Source: an uncultured Bacteroidia bacterium (GTDB lineage: Bacteria > Bacteroidota > Bacteroidia > Bacteroidales > UBA932). From it: DNA of 64,000 nucleotides. The notes under the pieces were generated by a model, which saw nothing but the letters and a program-made list of their open reading frames with translations, did no database searches and was not told the DNA's origin. A program made the translations under genes and the position numbers. This document shows, piece after piece, positions 28,026 through 36,068 of this stretch. The first letter of the stretch is position 1, and each line of letters begins with the position of its first letter. The stretch covers positions 1 through 64,000 of the forward strand of contig CACZXH010000026.1 in the NCBI GenBank assembly GCA_902785065.1, given 5' to 3'.

Positions 28026-28472
28026 TTACAGGGTTTCCAGGTCTTCGTCGGAGAGGCCGAAACGGGCGGCCACGTCGTCAGGAATGTCATTGAAGTCGAT
28101 GGCATCCCAGGCATCCTCGATCTCACGGCGGTCCTTCTTGGTGGGACGGCCCGCCCCGCGGTCACGGGTGATGAAGAAAGTCTCCACCGGGGCGCGGAGC
28201 TTTTCCAGCTCGGCCGCCGGCGTCAGGTTCTGGGCGTACTCGGGGACAAGTTTCGCCCCCACACGGCGCTCCAGGGGCTGCAGCACCTTGTAGGTGTAGG
28301 TCACAGACCCTTTCTTGACCATCAGGACGTCGCCAGGCTTCACCTCCTTGGATGGTTTGGCATTGACCCCGGCGATCTTCACCTTGCCGCCCTTGCAGGC
28401 GTCGGTGGCATCCGTCCGGGTCTTGAAAGCCCGGATCGCCCAAAGGAACTTGTCGATGCGCGCGTCAGCCAT
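28026..28472 (-). CDS. hslR: S4-domain RNA-binding protein, Hsp15-like
   Basis: Small RNA-binding protein of the heat-shock protein 15 family, which recognises stalled 50S subunits carrying peptidyl-tRNA. The N-terminal S4 domain is clear (RIDKFLWAIRAFKTRTDATDACKGGKVKIAG, then VKPGDVLMVKKG). The tail is charged, with GRPTKKDRREIEDAWD as is common in the Bacteroidota version. It has 148 residues, normal length. It sits one base from the mannose-6-phosphate isomerase-like gene and 5 bases from the phosphatases, so it is co-transcribed with genes of unrelated function. Confidence 0.88.
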   Translation of the reverse strand: MADARIDKFLWAIRAFKTRTDATDACKGGKVKIAGVNAKPSKEVKPGDVLMVKKGSVTYTYKVLQPLERRVGAKLVPEYAQNLTPAAELEKLRAPVETFFITRDRGAGRPTKKDRREIEDAWDAIDFNDIPDDVAARFGLSDEDLETL

Positions 28473-28473
28473 G

Positions 28474-29499
28474 TCAATTCAGTTCAGGATCCGGGAGTTC
28501 ATCGCCTTCGAGGCCGTCATACTCCTCCCCTTTCAGATAGGGTTCGGCGTTCGGGTCAATGTATTCGTCCTTGTCTTTCCGGGGCTCAAGTGTGACCTCC
28601 AGCAGGAGGGTCCCGTGGGCCTCGGGCACAAGCGTAAGCTGCTGGATTTCAGCAGGGACCACGATGGCTTCCCCCGCATGGAAATGCAGTGGCGTCATTC
28701 CTTCCACCTCCAGCGAGCCCGCCCCTTTCACGCAAGCGTAGAGCAGGAAACTGCCGTTATTTTCGGCGCCGATACGGACGGGGTTCATCAGGCGGATCTC
28801 CGAGACGGAAAACTGCGGCGTGACGGCGATCTTCTCCGTCACGGCCTCGGGATCCCCCTTCGCAGGAGCGACACGGTAGGGCTTGAAGTCGATCAGGTCG
28901 AAGGCCTCCTCCAGATGGAGTTCCGCCTCCGCATCGTCCCAGGCGTGAAGCCGGAACCAGAGTTCGGAGGACTCGGCGACTTCCAGGAGCCGGACGTCCT
29001 GCGCGGCATGGACCATGCCCGGAGTGACCAGGTAGTGCTCCCCTACCTTGGGCTTTACGACGTTCAGCAGGTCCTCCACCGTGCCGTCCTGGCACTTGCG
29101 CCAGAACTCCTCGGCGGTCACTTCCCGCTTGAAGCCCAGGAAGAGCTTCGCATCGGCCCCGGCTTCGGCCACGTACCACAGGGCCGTCTTGCCGAAGGCG
29201 TCGTAGCGCTGCTCAGCCGCCTCGTCGTCCGGATTCACGTGGAGCGAGGTGCGGCCCCGGATGTCCAGCCACTTGACCATCACCGGGAACTGTGTCCCGT
29301 AGTATTCGAAGGGGACCTCCCCGGTGAAACGCTCCAGGTAGGTCTGCATGATGTCGCTGATGGAATTGCCGGACAGCCAGCCGTCCAGGGCCACCGAATC
29401 GATATACCCGAGGTCCGCGATCCGGTATTCCGCGATACCCCATTTCCGTTCCACCTTCTCGGGACGGAATCGCATGGGGGTCAGTTTCTTCTCGTCCAT
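28474..29499 (-). CDS. Class I mannose-6-phosphate isomerase-like cupin protein
   Basis: Probably interconverts mannose-6-phosphate and fructose-6-phosphate, or another aldose-ketose phosphate pair. It is 341 residues with the type I PMI layout: EVPFEYYGTQFPVMVKWLDI, FGKTALWYV, LVTPGMVHAAQ, and a second cupin with FHAGEAIVVPAE. The usual metal-binding QVHPDD motif is here SLHVNPDDE: His87 replaces the Gln and Asn89 replaces the metal-binding His. Activity or metal use may therefore be altered. An acidic tail (ending ELPDPELN) is additional. It starts 3 bases after the sppA stop. Confidence 0.75.
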   Translation of the reverse strand: MDEKKLTPMRFRPEKVERKWGIAEYRIADLGYIDSVALDGWLSGNSISDIMQTYLERFTGEVPFEYYGTQFPVMVKWLDIRGRTSLHVNPDDEAAEQRYDAFGKTALWYVAEAGADAKLFLGFKREVTAEEFWRKCQDGTVEDLLNVVKPKVGEHYLVTPGMVHAAQDVRLLEVAESSELWFRLHAWDDAEAELHLEEAFDLIDFKPYRVAPAKGDPEAVTEKIAVTPQFSVSEIRLMNPVRIGAENNGSFLLYACVKGAGSLEVEGMTPLHFHAGEAIVVPAEIQQLTLVPEAHGTLLLEVTLEPRKDKDEYIDPNAEPYLKGEEYDGLEGDELPDPELN

Positions 29500-29502
29500 T
29501 CG

Positions 29503-31281
29503 CTAACGGATTTCAATGTCGTACGGAAGGCGTGCATACACCTGCGTGGGCTCGTTCTCGCGGAGACGGCTGAGGGTCTTGCCCAGCTCCTCGAACGGCG
29601 TGCCGGCGAGGATGGAAGGTTCCTCGCGGCTGCCGGAAATCATATCCATGAGCATCTCCGCCTGCGTCAGCTGGGCCGGATAGGTGACCACGTGGTAGTC
29701 GCCCTTGGACAGGTAGCCGGCCAGCGAGGCGGCGTAGTCTACGGCCTGGCGCAGGCCGCCGATCTCATCGACCAGGCCGAGGCCGAGCGCGTCGGTTCCC
29801 ACCCAAACGCGGCCCTGGGCCATGTCGTCCACCTTCTGTGGCTCCAGCGAGCGGCCTTCGGCCACCAGGCCCACGAAACGCTCGTAGACGTCATCGACAT
29901 AGACCTGCATGCTGGCGGTCTCCTCCGCGTCGAAGGGACGCATCAAAGAGTACATGTCGCTGTGCTTGTTGGAACCGACGGTGACGAAATTCACGCCCAC
30001 CTTGCCGACGGTCTTGGAGAACTCCGGAATCATCGAGAACACGCCGATGGAGCCGGTGAGGCAGGTCGCGTCGGAGAAGATCTTCTGCACGCCGGCGGAG
30101 ATCCAGTAGCCGCCCGAGGCCGCGTAGTTGCCATAGGAGGCGACGACCGGCTTCTCGGCCATCAGAAGTTTCAGCGCGGTGCGGATCTTCTCGGAAGCGA
30201 CGACGCTGCCTCCCGGGGAGTTCACGCGGAGGACGACGGACTTGACGGTCTTGTCCTTGCGGATCTTGTCGATCTCCGCGACGAAGCGGTCGGCTGCGAT
30301 TTCCTGGTAGTCCCGACCGTCCACGATCTCACCGTCGGCGAACAGGATGGCGACGTTCTCCTTGCCGCGGAGGCGGTTCACCTTGACATCGACATAATCC
30401 AGCAGCGGAACCAGGTGCAGGTCCTCCACCTTTTCCACCTGGGCGAGGGCGCAGAGCTTCGAAACCAGGCCTTCATGGTCCAGGAGCTCGTCCACGAGGC
30501 CGTTCTCCAGGAAGTCCTCCGGGAAGTTGAGCTTGAGGTTGTCGATGAGCCCGTTGTACATGTCCACCGGGATGCCGCGGGATTCGGCGGTCCGGCAGGA
30601 GATGGTCTCCCACAGGGAATTGACCATCACCTGGTACTGCTCACGGTTCTCGGCGGAAGGCGCGTTCTTGATGTACATCTCGCCGGCGGACTTGTACTTG
30701 CCGTGGCGGATAAGCTGATAGTTCACACCCACCTTGTCCAGCAGGTCCTTCAGGAAGATCATCCGGCTGGCGACGCCCGTCATTTGCGCGGAGCCGCCGT
30801 GATAGGAGGTCATATAGATCTTGTCCGCCACCGAAGCGAGATAGTACGAGCCGCAGGTGGGGTTCTCCGTATAGGCCACCACGGCCTTGCCGCTCTTGCG
30901 GAACTCAGCGAGGGCGGCGCGGAGCTCCTCGATGGAGGAAGTACCGCCGGAAGCGGCGTCCGCGCGGAGGAGGATATACTTGATGCCAGGGTCGGCCGCG
31001 GCGGCCTCGATGGCCTGCACGGCGTCCCAGAGGCCCACGGTGGGGCCGCCGGCGGACATGCCGAGCAGCGAGATGCCCGGACTGAAGGAATCGTCTTGCG
31101 TCTGCTCGCCGAGGGTGAACTGCTCCATGTCGATGTCCAGCACGCCCTCGCGCGGGAGGACCGTCTTGCTGCTGCCGAGGCTCATCGCGCCGACCATCGC
31201 GAACAGCAGGAAAAAGCCGACGAGCTGCATCACGATGAATGCGCAGATCACGGCCAGCATCATTTTGACAAAATCTTTCAT
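29503..31281 (-). CDS. sppA: Signal peptide peptidase SppA, 67K type
   Basis: Inner-membrane serine protease that degrades cleaved signal peptides in the periplasm. From the ATG at 31281 it has 592 residues, starting with a membrane anchor (MKDFVKMMLAVICAFIVMQL). Two tandem S49 domains follow. The catalytic Lys is expected in the first repeat near IKYILLRADAASGGTSSIEELR and GSYYLASVADKIYM. The catalytic Ser is in the second, in YAASGGYWISAGVQKIFSDA, after VVLRVNSPGGSV. An in-frame upstream ATG at 31317 overlaps the promoter and was rejected. It is the first gene of a six-gene operon and is divergent from hisS. Confidence 0.93.
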   Translation of the reverse strand: MKDFVKMMLAVICAFIVMQLVGFFLLFAMVGAMSLGSSKTVLPREGVLDIDMEQFTLGEQTQDDSFSPGISLLGMSAGGPTVGLWDAVQAIEAAAADPGIKYILLRADAASGGTSSIEELRAALAEFRKSGKAVVAYTENPTCGSYYLASVADKIYMTSYHGGSAQMTGVASRMIFLKDLLDKVGVNYQLIRHGKYKSAGEMYIKNAPSAENREQYQVMVNSLWETISCRTAESRGIPVDMYNGLIDNLKLNFPEDFLENGLVDELLDHEGLVSKLCALAQVEKVEDLHLVPLLDYVDVKVNRLRGKENVAILFADGEIVDGRDYQEIAADRFVAEIDKIRKDKTVKSVVLRVNSPGGSVVASEKIRTALKLLMAEKPVVASYGNYAASGGYWISAGVQKIFSDATCLTGSIGVFSMIPEFSKTVGKVGVNFVTVGSNKHSDMYSLMRPFDAEETASMQVYVDDVYERFVGLVAEGRSLEPQKVDDMAQGRVWVGTDALGLGLVDEIGGLRQAVDYAASLAGYLSKGDYHVVTYPAQLTQAEMLMDMISGSREEPSILAGTPFEELGKTLSRLRENEPTQVYARLPYDIEIR

Positions 31282-31304
31282 CACATTGAATTCTTTATGA
31301 ATAA

Positions 31305-31312
31305 CAAATATA
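31305..31312 (-). promoter_or_regulatory. -7 box of the sppA operon (TATATTTG)
   Basis: Exact TAnnTTTG match on the reverse strand, 23 bases before the ATG at 31281. Confidence 0.6.
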
Positions 31313-31334
31313 GACAAATTTCCGCGAAATAGCG

Positions 31335-31342
31335 TATCTTTG
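31335..31342 (+). promoter_or_regulatory. -7 box of hisS (TATCTTTG)
   Basis: Exact TAnnTTTG match 20 bases before the ATG at 31363, divergent from the sppA box 22 bases away. Confidence 0.65.
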
Positions 31343-31362
31343 CATTCCTATCCGAAAAGACC

Positions 31363-32703
31363 ATGGCACAGAAACCGTCCATCCCCAAGGGAACCCGTGA
31401 CTTCGGCCAGCGCGAGATGGCCGAGCGCAATTACATATTCGACACCATCCGGAGCGTATTCCGGACTTATGGTTACCAGCAGATCGAGACGCCCGCGATG
31501 GAGAACCTCTCCACGCTCCTCGGCAAGTATGGCGACGAGGGCGACAAGCTCCTGTTCCGCATCCAGAACAGCGGCGAAAAGGCCGATCTGCCGCCCGAGA
31601 AGGGCCTGCGGTACGACCTCACCGTCCCGTTCGCCCGCTACGTGGTCCAGCACCAGAACGAAATCTCATTCCCGTTCAAGCGATACCAGATCCAGCCCGT
31701 CTGGCGGGCAGACCGGCCGCAGAAGGGCCGCTACCGCGAGTTCTACCAGTGCGACGTGGACGTGATCGGCTCCACCTCGCAGGTCAACGAGCTCGAACTG
31801 GTGGAGATGGTGGACCGCGTGTTCACCCTTCTGGGTATCCGCGTGGGCATCAAGGTCAACAACCGCAAGGTCCTCACCGGCCTCGCGGAAATCTGCGGTT
31901 TCCCGGAGCGGGTCGTGGATATCACTGTAGCCATCGACAAACTGGACAAGATCGGGCTTGAGAGCGTCGAGGCCGAAATGCTGGAGAAGGGCCTGACGGC
32001 CGACGCTGTCGCCGTCCTGCGGCCCGTCCTCCTGCTCTCCGGTACCACAGAGGAGAAGCTCGCGACCATGCGCGGCCTCTTCAACGGCGGTTCTGCTTCC
32101 GGCCTGGTTTCCGCCACCGGCCTCAAGGGCCTGGACGAGCTCGAAGAGCTGTTCGGCTTCATCGGCACGGCCGGTGTGTCGCAGCCCGTGGAGATCGACC
32201 TCTCCCTCGCCCGCGGCCTCAACTACTACACCGGTGCCATCTTCGAGGTCAAGGCGCTGGACTTCCCCATCGGCAGCATCTGCGGCGGCGGCCGCTACGA
32301 CAACCTCACCGGCATCTTCGGCCTCCCGAACGTATCCGGCGTGGGCATCTCCTTCGGCGCGGACCGCATCTACGACGTCCTCAAAGGCCTCGAGAAGTTC
32401 CCGGCCGACCTCGGCAGCTCGACGTGGCTCCTGTTCGCGGTAATGGGCGCCGAGGAGCTCCGGTACGTCCTGCCGCTGGCAAAGACCCTCCGCGAGGCCG
32501 GCGTCTCCGTCGAAGTCTACCCCGAACCAGGCAAGCTCAAGAAACAGTTCGACTACGCCGCCAAGAAGGCCATCCCCTTCATCTCCATCAACGGCTCCTC
32601 CGAAATCGAGGCCGCCACCGTGAACCTGAAGAACCTTGAAACCGGCGACCAGCAGGCCTTCCCGGCCGCTGAAATGGACAAAATCCTGGAATTCCTGAAA
32701 TAA
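31363..32703 (+). CDS. hisS: Histidine--tRNA ligase
   Basis: Charges tRNA-His with histidine in the cytoplasm. At 446 residues it is of normal length. Class II signatures are present: PKGTRDF at the start, motif 1 region [12 protein letters not shown], motif 2 [13 protein letters not shown], the histidine-specific [12 protein letters not shown] and GGGRYDNL, and motif 3 [15 protein letters not shown]. The anticodon-binding domain occupies ~340-446. It is a single gene with its own promoter, followed 43 bases later by the initiator tRNA, which has a separate promoter. Confidence 0.97.
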   Translation: MAQKPSIPKGTRDFGQREMAERNYIFDTIRSVFRTYGYQQIETPAMENLSTLLGKYGDEGDKLLFRIQNSGEKADLPPEKGLRYDLTVPFARYVVQHQNEISFPFKRYQIQPVWRADRPQKGRYREFYQCDVDVIGSTSQVNELELVEMVDRVFTLLGIRVGIKVNNRKVLTGLAEICGFPERVVDITVAIDKLDKIGLESVEAEMLEKGLTADAVAVLRPVLLLSGTTEEKLATMRGLFNGGSASGLVSATGLKGLDELEELFGFIGTAGVSQPVEIDLSLARGLNYYTGAIFEVKALDFPIGSICGGGRYDNLTGIFGLPNVSGVGISFGADRIYDVLKGLEKFPADLGSSTWLLFAVMGAEELRYVLPLAKTLREAGVSVEVYPEPGKLKKQFDYAAKKAIPFISINGSSEIEAATVNLKNLETGDQQAFPAAEMDKILEFLK

Positions 32704-32705
32704 AT

Positions 32706-32736
32706 TTTGGAATTTCAAAAAAAGTCCATACCTTTG
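32706..32736 (+). promoter_or_regulatory. Promoter of the initiator tRNA gene (TTTG-N19-TACCTTTG)
   Basis: TTTG at 32706-32709 and TACCTTTG at 32729-32736, spaced 19 bases, form the most complete Bacteroidota promoter in the window. The box ends 10 bases before the mature tRNA 5' end. Confidence 0.75.
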
Positions 32737-32746
32737 CATTCCACAT

Positions 32747-32819
<73 letters not shown>

Positions 32820-32825
32820 CTAAAC

Positions 32826-32858
32826 AGAGGAATTATCTAACTGATAGTTCCTCTTTTT
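32826..32858 (+). terminator. Intrinsic terminator after tRNA-fMet
   Basis: AGAGGAA (32826-32832) pairs with TTCCTCT (32848-32854). An inner ATC/GAT pair extends it, and it is followed by TTTT and G. It begins 6 bases after the tRNA end. Confidence 0.7.
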
Positions 32859-32872
32859 GTGTTTCTTATAAC

Positions 32873-32880
32873 TATCTTTG
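32873..32880 (+). promoter_or_regulatory. -7 box of the TPR-like gene (TATCTTTG)
   Basis: Exact TAnnTTTG match 46 bases before the ATG at 32927. The patch gene therefore uses the host-type promoter. Confidence 0.55.
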
Positions 32881-32926
32881 GTTTAGGAAATGGCTTACAC
32901 AGAATCAAGAATAAACTTTTGGCTTT

Positions 32927-33592
32927 ATGGGAAGAGAGAATTGGTATAGGAACACGTCGTGGAACGATGAAATCGATTCCGCTTTTCGAGAGAGGCTGAA
33001 TCGTTCAAGGCAGCTTTTCCATAAAGCACAGTATCTACGGATACAAGGCAACATTCTGCTATCATCTAAAGACATTTCCAGTCAAGAAGTTGGAATCTCC
33101 TTAATGAAAGAATTGCTGAATGATTATCCTGACAATAAAGCCGTAATATTCAGCAAATTTGAAGCGTATGTCAATTTGGGCGACTATTATTACTACACCC
33201 AAGAGAAATTGGACTTAGCGTTTGAGTGTTATAAAAATGCCATTGCTTATGATGAAAGTATGACAACTGGTCAATGGCATGCTGTCATGGCATACATCAA
33301 AACTGCGGTTCTTACCAAACACGAGGAAGATTACCCAGATTGCTATTCGCGATTAGAGAAAGCAGACGACCGGCTTGTGTTCCCTCATGAATACTACGAA
33401 TTAGGACTCAGCGGAGCACTGTTATATGATGCAATGGGACACTACGACGCTGCAAAAGCATCTGCTTCCATCGCCCTGAAAGCTTTAGGTACTGATTCAC
33501 CCTTCAAAAGAGGTGACAAAGTATATGGCAAAGCATTCGCTACAGAAGCCGAGCTTCTGTTTCTGACCAGCGTGGTCTACCGAAAATCATAG
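32927..33592 (+). CDS. TPR-like protein of unknown function in the tRNA-adjacent patch
   Basis: A 221-residue, probably cytoplasmic, all-helical protein without signal or membrane segment. The N-terminal NWYRNTSWNDEIDSAFRERL resembles the start of small helical-repeat proteins seen scattered in many bacteria with no assigned function. The middle has TPR-like helix pairs (YVNLGDYYYYTQEKLDLAFECYKNAIAYDE; LSGALLYDAMGHYDAAKASASIAL). Codon use and base composition are clearly more AT-rich than in hisS next door, a sign of transfer. Its 3' end overlaps the convergent AAA ATPase gene by 6 bases, so the two probably travelled together. No catalytic motif is visible. Confidence 0.65.
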   Translation: MGRENWYRNTSWNDEIDSAFRERLNRSRQLFHKAQYLRIQGNILLSSKDISSQEVGISLMKELLNDYPDNKAVIFSKFEAYVNLGDYYYYTQEKLDLAFECYKNAIAYDESMTTGQWHAVMAYIKTAVLTKHEEDYPDCYSRLEKADDRLVFPHEYYELGLSGALLYDAMGHYDAAKASASIALKALGTDSPFKRGDKVYGKAFATEAELLFLTSVVYRKS

Positions 33593-34720
33593 TTTTTTGT
33601 ATACCCTCTGAATCCATTGCTTGAACAACGGATCCTGGATTTCAACCTGGTGACCGGTCTCTTCAATCAAATCCCGCTTTTTAAGCGCTCCTTTAATGAT
33701 GCGGATATTCCCGCTTGTTCCAAGCCGGTAACGAGAAAGAGTCTCAACGGAAGAAAGATTCTTGACACCGTCGCTGACGGCACAGAGAAAACTCCGCTGC
33801 TTTTCCGTCATACTGTCCATCAGGTTGACAAACTGAAGGTTCAGTGAATCGAGCATTCCCTGGAATGCGGCATCGACAATCTCTTCTGAACAAACCTTAT
33901 CCGTTCGGAGCCAGGCATACTGAGCCAGCTGCTGGACATAGTAGGAATGGTTCTCGACCAAATCGGCCAGATGTCCGGCGGCATCATCAGAAATCGACTT
34001 CTTGGTTTCCGTGAAACGGTCTTTGATATAAGCGACCCAGTTTTCTTTGGATATCTTCGGAAGGAACATCAAATCTCCAAACTTGTAGAACGGACTTCCA
34101 TATTCTCCAAAGATGTTGAGCATCATATGCTTCTTGCTCCCGTAAAGGATATAGGCCACATCCGTTTGTTCCTGCCAATGGCTCCTGAGAATCTTCTGGA
34201 ACCGATCCGTCTCGGCAAACTCCCCTATCTGCTGGAACTCATCGATGCAAACCACCACCTTTTTCCTCCGCTTCATTGCTATCTGCTGAGGAAGATCCAG
34301 GATGTCCTCCCCGATAGGGTTATTCTTTAGGTCAATACCAAATGACATCTCGTATTGGCCAGCCGGATCTGAGATGGATAGTTTGGGCAAAAGCCTTGAG
34401 ATGAATTCCTTTGCGTTGGAAAGGAGCGTTTCCGCCGTGGAAGATATGCATTCGATAGTACGCTTTGCGAACAATTCGTAGAAGTCTTGGGGGGTCTCGC
34501 ACTTGAACGCATTCATTTTCACGAATAAAATGGTGTTGTCCGATTTGGCAACGGATTCTATCGCCTTGTTAACCAGCGAAGACTTCCCCCATCGGCGAGG
34601 GGAAATGATGGCAGTGTTTGTCTGGGAAAGGAAGTTCGAGACCAGTTTCCGGGTTTCTTCCTCCCTATCGGTGAAATCGTTGTCCGAAACGATTTTTCCA
34701 TATACGAACGGTATTTCCAT
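33587..34720 (-). CDS. AAA-family ATPase (archaeal ATPase-like) of unknown target
   Basis: ATP-binding protein of the mobile archaeal-type ATPase/STAND-like group (PF01637-like), 377 residues from the ATG at 34720. Walker A is SPRRWGKSSL, Walker B VVVCIDEFQQI, sensor-like region VAYILYGSKKHMM. The C-terminus is a winged-helix domain (~310-377, SRYRLGTSGNIRIIKGALKKRDLIEE) that may bind DNA or sense a partner. An upstream in-frame Met at 34768 lies beyond the -7 box, so the inner start is preferred. Genes of this type are frequent on accessory islands and are often linked with nucleases or toxins; none is adjacent here. AT-rich like its neighbours. Confidence 0.75.
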   Translation of the reverse strand: MEIPFVYGKIVSDNDFTDREEETRKLVSNFLSQTNTAIISPRRWGKSSLVNKAIESVAKSDNTILFVKMNAFKCETPQDFYELFAKRTIECISSTAETLLSNAKEFISRLLPKLSISDPAGQYEMSFGIDLKNNPIGEDILDLPQQIAMKRRKKVVVCIDEFQQIGEFAETDRFQKILRSHWQEQTDVAYILYGSKKHMMLNIFGEYGSPFYKFGDLMFLPKISKENWVAYIKDRFTETKKSISDDAAGHLADLVENHSYYVQQLAQYAWLRTDKVCSEEIVDAAFQGMLDSLNLQFVNLMDSMTEKQRSFLCAVSDGVKNLSSVETLSRYRLGTSGNIRIIKGALKKRDLIEETGHQVEIQDPLFKQWIQRVYKKL

Positions 34721-34737
34721 ATGCTCTATCTTTTTCG

Positions 34738-34745
34738 CAAAACTA
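34738..34745 (-). promoter_or_regulatory. -7 box of the AAA ATPase gene (TAGTTTTG)
   Basis: Exact TAnnTTTG match on the reverse strand, 17 bases before the ATG at 34720. Confidence 0.5.
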
Positions 34746-34847
34746 ATAAAATTATATGATATAAACAAGTATCAAATCAAAGAATCTTTCATCTCGTCAA
34801 TTCTGATACTATTTGAAAACGACTCCAGCGCCAACAACGCGCGCATA

Positions 34848-34880
34848 AAGTTCGATAATTTATCATAATAGTCTACACAG
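34848..34880 (+). repeat. tRNA-3'-end-like module B
   Basis: AAGTTCGA (34848-34855), 13 bases, then TAGTCTAC (34869-34876) and ACAG. The same layout with the same 13-base spacing recurs at 35801-35836. It resembles the T-loop to CTAC-AACAG end of the initiator tRNA region. A terminator-like hairpin follows at once. Confidence 0.4.
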
Positions 34881-34924
34881 AAAACGCTAACTGATTTATT
34901 ATCAATCTGTTAGCGTTTTTCTTT
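34881..34924 (+). terminator. Hairpin with T-run after module B
   Basis: AAAACGCTAAC (34881-34891) pairs perfectly with GTTAGCGTTTT (34909-34919), followed by a T-rich stretch. No plus-strand gene ends nearby. It could also end transcription of the lipoprotein gene on the other strand less efficiently. Confidence 0.6.
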
Positions 34925-34939
34925 TAAGGGAAGTAGCTA

Positions 34940-35503
34940 TCAATAATCTATTGTCTCGGGCCAATCCTTGAAGTCAGGATCGGGTCTACCAATGCGTCTG
35001 CTGATAAGGTGAAGGTTGTCTGGACTCTTGTAAAGATACGTTTTTTCGCAATTCTCGTAATAAAAGGAGTCATCATCCCAAGGGGTAGTATCATGGTACT
35101 GGCTCTCGAATTCTTCCCAAGGTCCCAGGGAAGACCGGTAGATAACTTCTTTTGAATCCCAATCCGATTCCACCAAAACAAACTTATTCCCATATCGATA
35201 AAGCCCTATCCAGTTGGGCGTTCGAGTATCAAAACCAATCGTGTCCACTTCGTACATCCATAACCCCGTATAAGCCCCAAATCGAATTAAAGAATCCTGA
35301 CCCTTCAGATTGAAACGGACAGCATACAAAGACGGAGCGTTATAATGATTGGGAACACTGTCTATCCTTTCCAGAAAACACTGAAGCGAATCTTGGATAG
35401 CAGCATCCTTAAAAAGCGGCTCGACAACCGGCTTGGAGCAGCAACCGCCCAAGGATAGTACAAATAAAACTGCCGTTTTGACAACTAAAGATTTAGACTT
35501 CAT
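34940..35503 (-). CDS. Small lipoprotein of unknown function
   Basis: A 187-residue exported lipoprotein from the ATG at 35503 (MKSKSLVVKTAVLFVLSLGGCCSK, with lipobox LGGC near residue 21). The upstream in-frame Met at 35551 would hide the signal. The mature part is Tyr/Asp/Trp-rich and mostly beta (GAYTGLWMYEVDTIGFDTRTPNWIGLYRYGNKF; YHDTTPWDDDSFYYENCEKTYLY). I recognise no family. It is AT-rich and lies between the two tRNA-end-like modules, so it may be the sole cargo of the second unit of the patch. Confidence 0.65.
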   Translation of the reverse strand: MKSKSLVVKTAVLFVLSLGGCCSKPVVEPLFKDAAIQDSLQCFLERIDSVPNHYNAPSLYAVRFNLKGQDSLIRFGAYTGLWMYEVDTIGFDTRTPNWIGLYRYGNKFVLVESDWDSKEVIYRSSLGPWEEFESQYHDTTPWDDDSFYYENCEKTYLYKSPDNLHLISRRIGRPDPDFKDWPETIDY

Positions 35504-35800
35504 CACAGGAATTCTTTTCTTGGAAAAAACCGCTGAGTTACCAGCCTGCAAATATCCTGCCTCACGCCCAACTTCCCTGTTCGAGAAGGCCTAAACCCTT
35601 CAATTTCGGCCGAATCGATAAATCTCTTATTATCAAAGAAATACGAAAAACGGTTTCGAACGGAATAACGACCTTTTCGAACATCCTTTTTTCACATTTT
35701 TGAAGAATCTTCCTCTGAGCCCTCATTTTCTGCTTAATTCACACTTCCTTGATTATCAATATTTTGCAAGAATCTTTCCATCTTCTTGATATCCTCCAAA

Positions 35801-35836
35801 AGGTTCGAGATTTTACCTGTGTAGTCTACTAAACAG
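35801..35836 (+). repeat. tRNA-3'-end-like module C (possible displaced attachment site)
   Basis: AGGTTCGAG (35801-35809) and CTACTAAACAG (35826-35836) are identical to 32797-32805 and 32817-32827, which span the T-loop and the 3' end of the initiator tRNA plus its first flanking bases. The CCTG between them is also shared. The acceptor-stem part is diverged and 5 bases longer. It is followed directly by an intrinsic terminator, as the tRNA is. Confidence 0.5.
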
Positions 35837-35860
35837 GCCAGCCATCACGGCTGGCTTTTT
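35837..35860 (+). terminator. Intrinsic terminator after module C
   Basis: GCCAGCC (35837-35843), loop ATCAC, GGCTGGC (35849-35855), then five T. No plus-strand gene in the patch needs it, so it may be the original terminator of the tRNA gene. Confidence 0.8.
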
Positions 35861-36068
35861 CGTATCTGCCACCATACACCTACCCGGGCCGTGACCGTCG
35901 AATGTATTAACCTAATTATCAGCCGCTTCCATCATTTTGAACGGGCAAATAAGCCCATTCAATTATCCGTAATCGATTAATATGTCGCGAGTTACATTCG
36001 ACGATCTGATGCCCGGAGTCTGCATCCAGGGCCTTGGAGATATGGCGGAATGTGCCTATCTTCGTTCC

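Larger units (their letters stand above)
35504..36068. other. AT-rich gene-poor stretch with relic sequence
   Basis: No convincing gene. It holds an open minus-strand tail of 36 codons (35734-35844), the tRNA-end-like module C and a perfect terminator. Composition returns to GC-rich from about 35,990. A longer start (35982) for the acetyltransferase gene is open here but not favoured. Confidence 0.6.
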
